Below, one piece after another: positions 16,027 to 24,822 of a stretch of 47,448 bases of DNA. A program made the translations under genes and the position numbers. The number at the start of each line of letters is the position of its first letter. Within the stretch, counting starts at the first letter, position 1. The stretch is taken from NCBI GenBank assembly GCA_934169575.1, contig CAKPOA010000010.1:1-47448 (forward strand), read 5' to 3'. Origin of the DNA: an uncultured Clostridia bacterium. GTDB lineage: Bacteria; Bacillota; Clostridia; TANB77; CAG-508. Under the pieces are notes generated by a model. That model made no database searches and had not been told where the DNA came from. It saw only the letters and a program-made list of their open reading frames with translations.

Positions 16027-17106
16027 TTATTCTTCTAAATCTTTATCAAATGTATATTGAAAAGGAATTTTTAAATCATAAGTTTTTATAACCCCGTATT
16101 CACTGGAAACTACACCAAAATTATTTAATGTTGTAGAAAAAATATCCATAATAACAGATCTTTCTGAATCCGAATATTCTTTTAAATTCTTAAAATCTGT
16201 AAAGTCATATGTATCACATATCTCAATTTCCAAATTCCACTTTTCCTCTTTTTCTTTTTTTGCTTTTACAAACATTGTAGCATCATGTAATGCTAAAAGT
16301 AAATCACTTTCATCAAATCTAATTAATGTATCTATATTATTATTATTATTTAATTCAAACATATCTATATTTTCTCCATATTTGCCTATTAAAAATGAAA
16401 CTTTATTTTTAAATGCCTTACTATCTGTTATTCGCTTAATTATTTCCTCATCATTAATAATCAAATTTTTTGGTTTTTCATCAAATAAAGACAACGAGTT
16501 CAATAATAATATTGATGAGAGTTTCATATTGGCCAATACTCCACCAGCAACTACCAATTGCCAAAATTTATATTGCATTGAATAATATATAGCATATGAT
16601 ATTGAATTAAATTTTTTATCTATATCAAAAGCAAAGCTCATACTCTTTATATATGCTTTAGCTATACTTTCATCCAAATTATTCATATCTATATTTTGGA
16701 ATTCCTTGACTAATTCATCAAATTTCTTTGAATCTCTATAGCATTTATATATATCATTCAGTGTAAAAGATACATTTTCAACAATATTTTTTGAAAATAT
16801 AGATATGTTACTAATATCCTCACTAAGTTGTTTTTTTAAATTATTTAAAATTGGATAATCAATTTTATTCAAATAATTTAATGCAATATATTTCCTTGTT
16901 ATCTCATATTTTTTATTTCTTGAAAGAAAAAATTTGTGATTTTTCCACGCTATTCGTGTACATAAATATAACTCTTTATTTCCAAATATTCTAGGTGGCT
17001 TCGATACATTTAACTGCTCATATAAGTTATTTAGACATCCTCTTCCAAACATTTTATACTTATAATTATAAGTTTTATTACATAATAAACACTTCTTTTC
17101 CTCCAT
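16027..17106 (-). CDS. Unknown protein with N-terminal Cys motif
   Basis: Not recognised. About 359 residues. The N-terminus MEEKKCLLCNKTYNYKYKMF is followed by FGRGC, and the CxxC plus later Cys suggests a small zinc-binding head. The rest is helical and Asn/Lys/Ile-rich, with one moderately hydrophobic stretch (FWQLVVAGGVLANMKLSSILL). ATG 17106 has GGAGATG at good spacing; ATG 17112 is also possible. It is 24 bases after the AlbA_2/HATPase gene, so the two are probably co-transcribed, but no function can be assigned. Confidence 0.5.
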   Translation of the reverse strand: MEEKKCLLCNKTYNYKYKMFGRGCLNNLYEQLNVSKPPRIFGNKELYLCTRIAWKNHKFFLSRNKKYEITRKYIALNYLNKIDYPILNNLKKQLSEDISNISIFSKNIVENVSFTLNDIYKCYRDSKKFDELVKEFQNIDMNNLDESIAKAYIKSMSFAFDIDKKFNSISYAIYYSMQYKFWQLVVAGGVLANMKLSSILLLNSLSLFDEKPKNLIINDEEIIKRITDSKAFKNKVSFLIGKYGENIDMFELNNNNNIDTLIRFDESDLLLALHDATMFVKAKKEKEEKWNLEIEICDTYDFTDFKNLKEYSDSERSVIMDIFSTTLNNFGVVSSEYGVIKTYDLKIPFQYTFDKDLEE

Positions 17107-17136
17107 CTTCATTCATCTCCATTTATTATATTTTAA

Positions 17137-18402
17137 TTAAAAGTTTTTCTGAAAACCATCATGCATAAATATCGTTGTTATAAAATAATCTCTTGTATCA
17201 TTTGTTTCAAACTCAGGTTCTCTCGAACCATTGTTTTTTAGTGCTCTTTTTATTTTTGGAATTCCTGTATTTCGTCCCTCTGTTAATTTTAATTCCTTTA
17301 AAAATTCACCAATTCTACGATTTCTATATTTTCTAGCTATCATATTTTTATTTTCAATTGATTCTCCACTAATTGAACGTTCTGGTCCAGGATAACTTAC
17401 TATATGTATTCTATCTTCCATTATTCGTACTTCTACAGGTTCTCTTATATCATACCCCCTGTGATATACTGCATTAACAAGTGCCTCCTCTATAGCTTGA
17501 TATGGATAATTAAAAAATCTTTCAGCTTCTGCTTTTCCATCTATTTTCAATATTTTTTCTTCAATTATTGTATTTCTAATAAAAGTCAATGCACTTTTTA
17601 ACATACTATCTATTGGTCCTTTAAAAATTCTTTCAGTCATATCATCCCCCTCAGGGCCATTTCTTAGATCCACTATTTCTATTTGTGCATATGGAAAAAA
17701 CTTTTGTGGTTCATCATTAAAAAACATTAACCCAACATTTAATGGTTTCATATATTCAGGTGTACCATCTACAATTCGCATACTTTTGCATAAATCTATA
17801 AATTCCATATCCTCAGACTCTTTTAATAAATCACTTTTTATTTCATATAAATAATTTTGGATTAATGGTAATTTAAGATCTTGAATTTCTGCCTCATGAT
17901 TCATTCTATCGTCAAAAGGTATAATTCTAGCGATATCGTATAATTCTTTTTTTTCATTTTCTGTTGCTTTTACTGTACTTGACATTTTTCTTATATAGTA
18001 AGAATATCCTTTTGAAAAATCTTTATCTAATGTTGTTGGACATTTATATGGTCTTGTCTGACCTCCAAAGCACCACACTATTAATACATTTTTTCCCTTA
18101 TACTGTGCAACATCTACTATTGGCATATAAGATGGTTGAATCATTTTACACTTTGCTAATAATTCTTTTTGAATTTTATCAATTTCTGATAAATTCAATC
18201 CAGATATTGGCATTTTAGGTCTTCCATTTTCTTCCTCAATTCCAATTAATATATATCCTCCCCCCCAATTATCAATGTCATTCGCAAATGCACAAATAGT
18301 ATGTAATATTGGTTCTGGGTTCCAATTTTTTTTTAATTCTAGTCTAGCTCCTTCAACAATATTTTTATTTAAAATATTTTCTATACTTGTTGGTAACTTC
18401 AT
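17137..18402 (-). CDS. AlbA_2 (Schlafen-type) and HATPase domain protein
   Basis: The N-terminal AlbA_2-like domain (ARLELKKNWNPEPILHTICA, then GGGYILIGIEEENG) is typical of a widespread group called putative transcriptional regulators or RNA/DNA-binding ATPases. A GHKL-type ATP-binding module follows (about 290-400): EEALVNAVYHRGYD with the conserved E..xxN, then GRNTGIPKIKRALKNNG. 421 residues, and ATG follows AAGGAGG. The biochemical role of the family is poorly defined, and links with stress response or phage defence are only suggested. It lies 20 bases after the DUF4143 ATPase gene. Confidence 0.75.
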   Translation of the reverse strand: MKLPTSIENILNKNIVEGARLELKKNWNPEPILHTICAFANDIDNWGGGYILIGIEEENGRPKMPISGLNLSEIDKIQKELLAKCKMIQPSYMPIVDVAQYKGKNVLIVWCFGGQTRPYKCPTTLDKDFSKGYSYYIRKMSSTVKATENEKKELYDIARIIPFDDRMNHEAEIQDLKLPLIQNYLYEIKSDLLKESEDMEFIDLCKSMRIVDGTPEYMKPLNVGLMFFNDEPQKFFPYAQIEIVDLRNGPEGDDMTERIFKGPIDSMLKSALTFIRNTIIEEKILKIDGKAEAERFFNYPYQAIEEALVNAVYHRGYDIREPVEVRIMEDRIHIVSYPGPERSISGESIENKNMIARKYRNRRIGEFLKELKLTEGRNTGIPKIKRALKNNGSREPEFETNDTRDYFITTIFMHDGFQKNF

Positions 18403-18422
18403 AATTTCCTCCTTTATTTTTA

Positions 18423-19715
18423 TTATGGTTTCAATGCAGTAATTGGAACAATATAAATTCCAGTTTCATTATCTTTTATTACAGCTGGACAATTTCCTAC
18501 AATAATGCACATAAATGCCGGTTTTTTTATCATATTGTTATAAAAATTTAACAGATTTTTTTTAGCACTTTCAACTTGATTATATCCCAATTTTATTTCT
18601 ATAGCAGCATATTCTCCATCTGAAAATTCCAAAATTGAATCTACTTCTAAACCAGTAACATTATCTCTAAAATGATATAAATGACCATCTAAATAATCCA
18701 TATATATTCTTAAATCTCTTTCAACCAATGATTCAAACATAAAACCAAATGTATTTAAATCTTTTAAAAGCTTATCTCTTGTCAATCCTAGGCAAGCACA
18801 TGGTAATGATGGATCTGTAAAATGTCTTTTAGGAGACTTTCCCACTCTATTTGGTGAACGATAATTTTCTCCATATGCTTTTTGATTTTCAATTAAATGT
18901 AATCTATCTAAAACATCTAAATAATCACTAACTGTATCTCTACTTGATAATAGTTCTTTGTCATTTTCATATTCTTCTATATCTCTTATGATTGTTTTGT
19001 TTCCTACGATTGTAGCTTCATTTCGTGCAAGAGATTTCAGTAACATTTTCATTTTATTCTTATCTCTTCTTTTTTCATTTTCTTCATTAATATCAATATT
19101 TAAAATTGCATCAATATATGATTTGGGAATTATTCCAATTCTATTATCACTAATGTTTATATTAGCAGGCCATCCACCTCTTATTATAAAGTCTGCTAAT
19201 TTTGATATTTCAACATCACCAGTATTAACAGTTTCTTGCAAATTATTTAACATCTTAGTTAAAGATGCTTTGCCAGATGAATCACCTGATTCATATAAGC
19301 TCATTGTATACATATTTAATCTTCCAATTCTTCCTGCCCCAGAATGATGTATTTTTTCTTTCATGACTTTATTAGGTAAAGTTGTAGAACCTGTTATAAT
19401 AAAATTTCCTTTTTCGGTTGTTTTATCACATTCTCTTCTTACAGCATCCCATATAGTAGGAACAAGATTCCACTCATCAATTAATTGTGGTTTTTTATCA
19501 TTTTCATTATTAAAAATTGATTTTACATCTAATTGTGCTAAATCTCTCATATTTTCATCATCCATATAAACCGCACTTTTAGAATGTTTCAATGATGTCC
19601 ATGTTTTTCCACACCATTTAGTTCCTTCTATACTTACAGCACCAAACACAGATAAATAATCTTTTAATTTTTTTTCAATTAATCTCTTTCTATATTTATT
19701 CTCATCTATTTCCAT
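18423..19715 (-). CDS. AAA_14/DUF4143 ATP-binding protein
   Basis: A 430-residue member of the archaeal/bacterial AAA_14-DUF4143 ATPases. Walker A GTKWCGKT is at 31-38, SAVYMDDEN follows, Walker B-like QLIDEWNLVPTIWD is present, and a sensor-like FIITGST comes next. The C-terminal DUF4143 half has a restriction-nuclease-like core (VTGLEVDSILEFSDGEYAAIEIKLG: D, E-x-K). Many genomes carry several such genes and their function is unknown. ATG follows GGAGG. It is first in a three-gene run (18423, 17137, 16027) with a strong promoter and an upstream repeat array. Confidence 0.8.
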   Translation of the reverse strand: MEIDENKYRKRLIEKKLKDYLSVFGAVSIEGTKWCGKTWTSLKHSKSAVYMDDENMRDLAQLDVKSIFNNENDKKPQLIDEWNLVPTIWDAVRRECDKTTEKGNFIITGSTTLPNKVMKEKIHHSGAGRIGRLNMYTMSLYESGDSSGKASLTKMLNNLQETVNTGDVEISKLADFIIRGGWPANINISDNRIGIIPKSYIDAILNIDINEENEKRRDKNKMKMLLKSLARNEATIVGNKTIIRDIEEYENDKELLSSRDTVSDYLDVLDRLHLIENQKAYGENYRSPNRVGKSPKRHFTDPSLPCACLGLTRDKLLKDLNTFGFMFESLVERDLRIYMDYLDGHLYHFRDNVTGLEVDSILEFSDGEYAAIEIKLGYNQVESAKKNLLNFYNNMIKKPAFMCIIVGNCPAVIKDNETGIYIVPITALKP

Positions 19716-19778
19716 TTTTTAATTCCTCCATTTCAAAAATCATAGACAGAATTCAAAAAATTTGTTTTTTCTTTATTC

Positions 19779-19807
19779 AATATAACATATATTTAGCCAA
19801 TTGTCAA
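19779..19807 (-). promoter_or_regulatory. Sigma-A promoter of the DUF4143 gene cluster
   Basis: The minus strand carries TTGACA (19802-19807), a 17-base spacer and TATATT (19779-19784). The iteron array at 19819-19874 begins 11 bases upstream of the -35 box. Confidence 0.8.
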
Positions 19808-19818
19808 TGCTTTAATCT

Positions 19819-19874
19819 GCACTTTTTAGCATTCTTGTTAGTCACTTTTTAATGTTTTTAGTCGGCACTTTTTA
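19819..19874 (-). repeat. Three direct repeats at exact 23-bp spacing (candidate operator)
   Basis: On the minus strand TAAAAAGTGC (19828-19819), TAAAAAGTGA (19851-19842) and TAAAAAGTGC (19874-19865) recur with starts exactly 23 bases apart, just upstream of the -35 box. The intervening bases differ. The regular phasing suggests cooperative binding of a regulator or of the downstream protein. Confidence 0.65.
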
Positions 19875-19934
19875 AAAAGCAATAATTCTCCACAAGCAAT
19901 TAATACATAATATTAAAATTTAATTTTTTGTTTC

Positions 19935-19963
19935 AAAAAAATGGCTTGAAATCAAGCCATTTT
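19935..19963 (-). terminator. Terminator after the acidic coiled-coil gene
   Basis: ATGGCTTGA and its complement TCAAGCCAT flank a two-base centre with A/T runs. On the minus strand it ends in seven T. The 138 bases between it and the stop at 20102 show no gene or other signal. Confidence 0.7.
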
Positions 19964-20101
19964 CACATTTTCTAACTTTTGCCATCTTAATGCTCACTCA
20001 AATATTTAAAATTAACATAAAGAAATAGTTGTAACATAAGGTTTAAATGAATCATCAAATGTGCATGAAGAAATTCTTATACAGTTTTATGAATATTACA
20101 A

Positions 20102-21853
20102 TTATTTTTTTCTTTTTACAGCTTTAATTTTTTTAGCCTTAGGTAATTCTTCTTCTTCTTCCTCTTCGTCGTCATCCCAATTAAAATCTATTTCATCATC
20201 TTCATCATCATAAAAATCAGATTGTTTTTTTTCGGATTTATCATTACCTCCAAAGCCTAAAATTTCATCAATAACTTTATCTTCATCATCATATTCATAT
20301 TCAGATATTTCATCATCATCTTCTTCTACATCTGCGTAAAAATCGTTATCATCACTTTCTTCCTCTTCTTCATCTTCATAAAAATCTTCATCGTTTTCTT
20401 CGTCTTCATAATCATCTTCTTCATCAGAATCAAGTTCTTCTTCATTTTCTGTATCATCATATTCTTCATCAGTATCATTTTCTTCATCTTCAAATTCTTC
20501 GTCATCTGTATTTTCTTCTTCGTCTTCCTCATGTTCCTCATCATCTTCTTGATAGTATTTTTTTCCATCAAAATCAAATCCATCATCTTCAATTTCCCAA
20601 TTATCATTATCTTGAGAAGGATCATATTGTTCTGCTTTAGGCTCTGTATTTTCTATTCCCACATATATAGGTTCATATTCACCCAAATCTTTTTTATATG
20701 TTTCAGTGATAATCTTTTTAAATTGTTCAAATATTTTTTGCATTCCTTCTAATCTCCAATAATCTGGATAAATTATAGTTCCAACAACATTTAATTTACT
20801 GATACTTTTTTCAAATTGTTTTTCATCTTCTATAAGTTCTTGGACATATTCTGGTTTGTATAAATCTTTATACATTTTTTTAGTTGCTCTACCACTGACT
20901 TCTTTAATTACTATTTCATAAAGATTTTTAATTTGAATTAAGTCATTTTCAAAATTTTTGCAAGCTTCATTCATCAATTTTTTATGTTCTTTTTCTCCAC
21001 CCACAATATTTAATCTTTCATTATCCAAAAATGCAATAATATATTCAATAAATTTGCTCATAAAGTCTAATTTGCTTTTTGAATCTGTTGCAAATTTTTC
21101 ATGTCTTTCTATTTTAACACTATCATTTTTTATTTCATTTAATAATCTTCCTGTTTTTTCATATACTGAAACAAAAACTTCAATTTTTTTCATTTCAATC
21201 TCTGTTACAATATCTATTGTTTTATCAATTACATCCATATTAAAAGCAACTTTTTCTTTTTGGCCATTTTTCAAAATATTTAACCTTATTTGATCTTTTA
21301 TATCTGAAACATCATTTTGTTTTAAAATTTCTTTAGCTTTTGCAATATATTTTAAATCTATTTTTTTATGATTTTCAGTTGTATTTTGTAAGGCTTTTTG
21401 ATATTCATTTTCAATAATTCTTCTTTCTCTGCCACATTGTGTTCTATTATCACTTTTATCGCCAAATTCTGCAATTTTGTTAATAAAATTTTCTATATTT
21501 AACTCTATATCAGAATTATTTTTACTTAATTCATCATTTATTTTATCAAATTTCTTTTTTAAAACATCTGCACTATCTTCTAAATTGTCAAATAAATTTC
21601 TTCTTGTTTCTTGAAGTTTTAAACATCTTCTATAATATGATTCTTGCATTTTTTGAATTTCCTTAATGTCATTTGCAACTTTTTCAAATTCAACCATCAT
21701 ATCGTTTTCGGAATTTGATACTTCTTGATATCTTTTTAATTTTTCAATTAGATCACAATAGTTTAAATAATTTTCTTTTAAATTGTTTGTTTGTCCATAT
21801 CCAAATAAGTCTGTAAAAAACCTATCTATAACAATCGCATTTCTTTCATACAT
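20102..21853 (-). CDS. Unknown coiled-coil protein with very acidic C-terminal tail
   Basis: Not recognised. 583 residues. Residues 1-400 are mostly charged helix with coiled-coil character (repeated Lys/Glu/Asn stretches) and no membrane segment. Residues about 405-570 are almost all Asp, Glu and aromatic Tyr/Phe in runs such as EEDEEENTDDEEFEDEEND, ending in a basic patch KKIKAVKRKK. Such tails can bind cations, histone-like basic proteins or partners by charge. ATG follows GGAGGG. It is the last gene of an operon with the GGDEF protein (19 bases upstream) and the Ig-like membrane protein, so a signalling or envelope role is possible. Confidence 0.6.
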   Translation of the reverse strand: MYERNAIVIDRFFTDLFGYGQTNNLKENYLNYCDLIEKLKRYQEVSNSENDMMVEFEKVANDIKEIQKMQESYYRRCLKLQETRRNLFDNLEDSADVLKKKFDKINDELSKNNSDIELNIENFINKIAEFGDKSDNRTQCGRERRIIENEYQKALQNTTENHKKIDLKYIAKAKEILKQNDVSDIKDQIRLNILKNGQKEKVAFNMDVIDKTIDIVTEIEMKKIEVFVSVYEKTGRLLNEIKNDSVKIERHEKFATDSKSKLDFMSKFIEYIIAFLDNERLNIVGGEKEHKKLMNEACKNFENDLIQIKNLYEIVIKEVSGRATKKMYKDLYKPEYVQELIEDEKQFEKSISKLNVVGTIIYPDYWRLEGMQKIFEQFKKIITETYKKDLGEYEPIYVGIENTEPKAEQYDPSQDNDNWEIEDDGFDFDGKKYYQEDDEEHEEDEEENTDDEEFEDEENDTDEEYDDTENEEELDSDEEDDYEDEENDEDFYEDEEEEESDDNDFYADVEEDDDEISEYEYDDEDKVIDEILGFGGNDKSEKKQSDFYDDEDDEIDFNWDDDEEEEEEELPKAKKIKAVKRKK

Positions 21854-21872
21854 AATTTAATCCCTCCAAAAG

Positions 21873-22796
21873 CTATTTTTTTCTTCTATTTACTATGTAA
21901 CTACTTCCCATTACGCTTTTTACAGCATGTTTTACTTGTGCTGCTACATCTCCTATCTCTAGTATGTTTTTAAATCTATTTTTATCTACTACTACTGCTG
22001 CGATAGATATAGAGGTAAGTTGAAATTTTTCTATTATCCCTTTTCTATTTGCAATTTCGATGTATCCTTTTTCCCTATCTTCTGGTGTAAAGAATTTTTT
22101 AACATTTGATTCAAATCTTAAAATAATTCTTTGACATAAATTGTCTACCTCTGTATATGGTACAATTGCAATAAAATCATCTCCACCAACATGTCCAACA
22201 AATCCATTACAACCATTAGAGTGGATTTCTCTTACAATAACATCTGCTGTATATTGTATGATCTTATCCCCTTTCAAAAATCCATATACATCATTATATG
22301 ATTTAAAATTATCCAAATCGAAATATAGTACAGTAAATTCTTCGTTTTTACTAAGTTTTTTCTTAAGTTCAGAATGTATTTGTACATTACCTGGCAAACC
22401 AGTTAATGGACTAACTCTTCTGTTTTTTTCTAAAAGTCCTATTATATTTTTTACAGTATAATATAGATATCCTTCATCAACAGGTTTTTTTACATAATAC
22501 TCAATTGATTCATTTAAGATTCTAAGTCTATGTCCTCTTGAGGCATTTGAAGATACAACAATAACAGGTGTTATTGTGTTATCTTCATCCTTCCTTATTT
22601 TTCGACATAATTCAACTATATCTCTCTCAATTGCATCTTCATTTATAATTATTAATGAAGGTATATTTTTTAATGCCACATTTATTCTATCACTTTTAAC
22701 ATTTATAAATCTATATTCAGGCTCATTTCTAAATAATTCCTCAAAAACTGCTTTAGAACTTTCATCATCATCTATTATATATATTTCATTTACCAT
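21873..22796 (-). CDS. Receiver-like plus GGDEF diguanylate cyclase
   Basis: The C-terminal GGDEF domain should make c-di-GMP from two GTP. It shows LYFDLDNFKSYNDVYGFLKGD for metal and substrate binding and the active loop GGDDF (204-208). No RxxD inhibitory site is visible. The N-terminal domain (1-115) has the receiver acidic pocket IIDDDES and the Lys in YYVKKP. The usual phospho-acceptor Asp after strand 3 is Asn (SLIIINEDA, N52), so phosphorylation is doubtful. 307 residues from the ATG at 22796, preceded by AAGGAGAT; seven upstream codons in frame are not needed. It sits 17 bases after the Ig-like gene. Confidence 0.85.
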   Translation of the reverse strand: MVNEIYIIDDDESSKAVFEELFRNEPEYRFINVKSDRINVALKNIPSLIIINEDAIERDIVELCRKIRKDEDNTITPVIVVSSNASRGHRLRILNESIEYYVKKPVDEGYLYYTVKNIIGLLEKNRRVSPLTGLPGNVQIHSELKKKLSKNEEFTVLYFDLDNFKSYNDVYGFLKGDKIIQYTADVIVREIHSNGCNGFVGHVGGDDFIAIVPYTEVDNLCQRIILRFESNVKKFFTPEDREKGYIEIANRKGIIEKFQLTSISIAAVVVDKNRFKNILEIGDVAAQVKHAVKSVMGSSYIVNRRKK

Positions 22797-22813
22797 TTTT
22801 ATCTCCTTGTATT

Positions 22814-23734
22814 TCATTGTTTTACATATCTAATTTTCTTTGTTATAGATAGTCCATCTGAATTATACACAACAAGTATTAATCTATTTTCTCCATTTTG
22901 CAACTTTAAATTATTAGAATATTCTGTATTATTAACATCAACTTCACTAATATTATTATTAAAATTAATACTTATCTTTGTGATATTTCTTGTATCTGAA
23001 GCATTTATTATAAAGTTTTCATTATCAGTAACAATTTTAACAGTAGGAATATATATTGGTTTGGTTTCTTCATATTTTTCACCATCTTTATTTACAACAA
23101 CAATAGTTAATTTATGTTCTCCATCTACATTTTTTATTTCTACAGGAATTTCTGCTGTTTGGTTATTTACATTTTGAGTTTTAGTTTCACCATCATCAAA
23201 ATTGTATGAAATATAGTCTATAACACTTTCACTATTACATGATATACTAATTGTATTACCTTCTTGTGATAATTTTATTTCTGGTTTATACTGAACAGTT
23301 CCAACATATGTTTTTTCAAGAGTTTTAGAATTACCTTTTGAATCTGTTACAGTTAATTTTAAAATATTATTTCCTACTGGAACATTTATATCTAAAGACA
23401 TTTGTTTTTGGCTATTTCCATTTACTTGTGTTTGTTCTTCATTATTCCATTGATATACAATTTTGTCAATCACATTTTCTCCTGATGCTGTTATATTTAA
23501 TGTTGCAGAATCGCTCTGAATAGCTTCAATTTTCAAATTGTTGTTTGCACTATTTCCACCTGATGCAATAGTGTTTCCTCCATTTTTACTATGCAAATAC
23601 ATTCCTATTGATATTGTAGCTCCTCCAAATATAATTAACATTATACAAAAAAATATTACTATAGATTTTAGACTTAATTTTTTCTTTTCTTTTTTCTGAT
23701 TTCTATTTATCTCAACAGATAAAATTTGATTCAT
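22814..23734 (-). CDS. Membrane-anchored protein with Ig-like extracellular repeats
   Basis: 306 residues: a short basic cytoplasmic N-terminus (to about 22), one membrane span (SIVIFFCIMLIIFGGATISI), a Gly/Asn/Ser linker, then about three beta-rich repeats. The repeats are marked by IDKIVYQWNNEE, IDYISYNFDDGET and ITKISINFNNN, each with a later N-x-L-x-V-x-V/D strand, as in bacterial Ig/FN3-like folds. There is no wall-anchor motif. The function is unknown. It is first in an operon with the GGDEF protein and may give the c-di-GMP system a surface partner. ATG follows AGAGGTGG. Confidence 0.6.
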   Translation of the reverse strand: MNQILSVEINRNQKKEKKKLSLKSIVIFFCIMLIIFGGATISIGMYLHSKNGGNTIASGGNSANNNLKIEAIQSDSATLNITASGENVIDKIVYQWNNEEQTQVNGNSQKQMSLDINVPVGNNILKLTVTDSKGNSKTLEKTYVGTVQYKPEIKLSQEGNTISISCNSESVIDYISYNFDDGETKTQNVNNQTAEIPVEIKNVDGEHKLTIVVVNKDGEKYEETKPIYIPTVKIVTDNENFIINASDTRNITKISINFNNNISEVDVNNTEYSNNLKLQNGENRLILVVYNSDGLSITKKIRYVKQ

Positions 23735-23763
23735 TTATTCCACCTCTTTCGTTTTATGTTTTG

Positions 23764-23792
23764 ATTATATCACAAGGTTTCAAAGTTGTAAA
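23764..23792 (-). promoter_or_regulatory. Sigma-A promoter of the Ig-like/GGDEF/acidic-protein operon
   Basis: The minus strand carries TTTACA (23787-23792), a 17-base spacer and TATAAT (23764-23769), 30 bases from the ATG. Confidence 0.7.
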
Positions 23793-23806
23793 TAAATTTT
23801 TGAATT

Positions 23807-24490
23807 TTATTTGCAAAATCTGTGTTTTCCTATTTTAATTGTAAGTGGTCTTGACCATATCCATTTATTAGTTGCAGTCTCTGGATTAAAATAATATATT
23901 GCTCCATATGATGGATCCCAGCCATTTATTGCATCTTGTGCAGCTTTTTTTGCATCACTATCTGGATTCATATTTACTTGACCATCTGTGACAGCATCAA
24001 ATGCACCAGATTGATAAATAACTCCAGCTAAAGTATTTGGAAAACTACTGTTTTTTACTCTATTTAATATTACAGCACCAACAGCTACTTGTCCAACATA
24101 AGGTTCACCTCTTGCCTCTCCATAAATTACTCTTGAAAGTAATTTGACATCATTTGTATTATTCGAATTTGATGAATTATTTTGTGAACCAGAACTTTGT
24201 ATTCCCATAGCACTTAATGTTTTATCACCTGCTATTCCATCAACAGTTAATCCATTTTTCTTCTGAAATGATTTTACAGCTGAAACTGTTTTACTTCCAT
24301 AAATTCCATCAACATTTCCTTTATAATATCCCCATCTTTTTAATTTTTCTTGAATTTGTTTTACCTCATTACTATTTGATCCATATTTTGATAAAGTTTC
24401 AGTTGTATCTATTTTTAAAATTTTTGTTCCTACAAAAATTCCACATAAAGATATTAATATTATTAAACATATTATAATTTTTTTCTTCAT
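23807..24490 (-). CDS. sleB: Cell-wall hydrolase SleB family (spore cortex-lytic type)
   Basis: 227 residues. The N-terminus has a membrane/signal segment (KKKIIICLIILISLCGIFVG). Next is a PG_binding_1 domain (about 38-98, VKQIQEKLKRWGYYKGNVDG), a Ser/Asn linker and the Hydrolase_2 catalytic domain (about 115-227). The catalytic domain has RVIYGEARGEPYVGQVAVGA, with the catalytic Glu in GEARGE. SleB enzymes are lytic transglycosylases that degrade spore cortex at germination; vegetative paralogues also exist. The usual partner ypeB is not adjacent. Start is the ATG after GGAGGG; the in-frame TTG at 24502 overlaps that site. Repeat copy D lies in its upstream region. Confidence 0.85.
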   Translation of the reverse strand: MKKKIIICLIILISLCGIFVGTKILKIDTTETLSKYGSNSNEVKQIQEKLKRWGYYKGNVDGIYGSKTVSAVKSFQKKNGLTVDGIAGDKTLSAMGIQSSGSQNNSSNSNNTNDVKLLSRVIYGEARGEPYVGQVAVGAVILNRVKNSSFPNTLAGVIYQSGAFDAVTDGQVNMNPDSDAKKAAQDAINGWDPSYGAIYYFNPETATNKWIWSRPLTIKIGKHRFCK

Positions 24491-24504
24491 TATTCCCTCC
24501 AATT

Positions 24505-24711
24505 TAGTTACTAATCAGCTAATTTAAAGCTATTACTTGATATAGTATTATTTTTAAATACTGTGCAAGCGACCAAACAAACGTATGTGAGTGTGATTGG
24601 AGCAATTTTCATTTTGTTAATTTTTGAATATGGAAATTGCGACTGCAAAGTATGTAAAATAATACTATATAAATATCAAGTTTAAACTATTTTAAGACTA
24701 ATTAGTAACTA
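24505..24711. repeat. Palindromic intergenic repeat, long form (copy D)
   Basis: The ends are TAGTTACTAATCAGCT and the inverted AGACTAATTAGTAACTA. The core is in the same orientation as copy B (GCAAGCGACCAAACAAACG, GAGTGTGATTGGAGCAATTT, ATGGAAATTGCGACTGCAAAG). It fills most of the space between the divergent sleB and DUF4912 genes. The rest of the gene-free interval 24491-24822 is the DUF4912 promoter. Confidence 0.8.
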
Positions 24712-24758
24712 TTATTGTACAAAAAAGGAATTTTATTCATAAAAATGCAAAAAAGCAC

Positions 24759-24787
24759 TTGAATTTATTTTAATTTTAGTATACTAT
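24759..24787 (+). promoter_or_regulatory. Sigma-A promoter of DUF4912-GH57
   Basis: TTGAAT (24759-24764), a 17-base spacer and TACTAT (24782-24787) lie about 25 bases before the GGAGG site of the DUF4912 gene. Confidence 0.65.
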
Positions 24788-24822
24788 ATAGTAGAAATAA
24801 AAAAACGTAGGAGGATAAAAAT

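Noticed and set aside
19819..19874. Regularly spaced repeats as a possible CRISPR array
   Set aside because: The repeated unit is only about 10 bases, the spacers are about 13 bases, there are just three units, and no cas genes are present.
20326..20625. Open frame rich in Met/Lys/Ile within the acidic-tail gene
   Set aside because: It is a shifted-frame shadow of the Asp/Glu-rich coding repeat and has no ribosome site.
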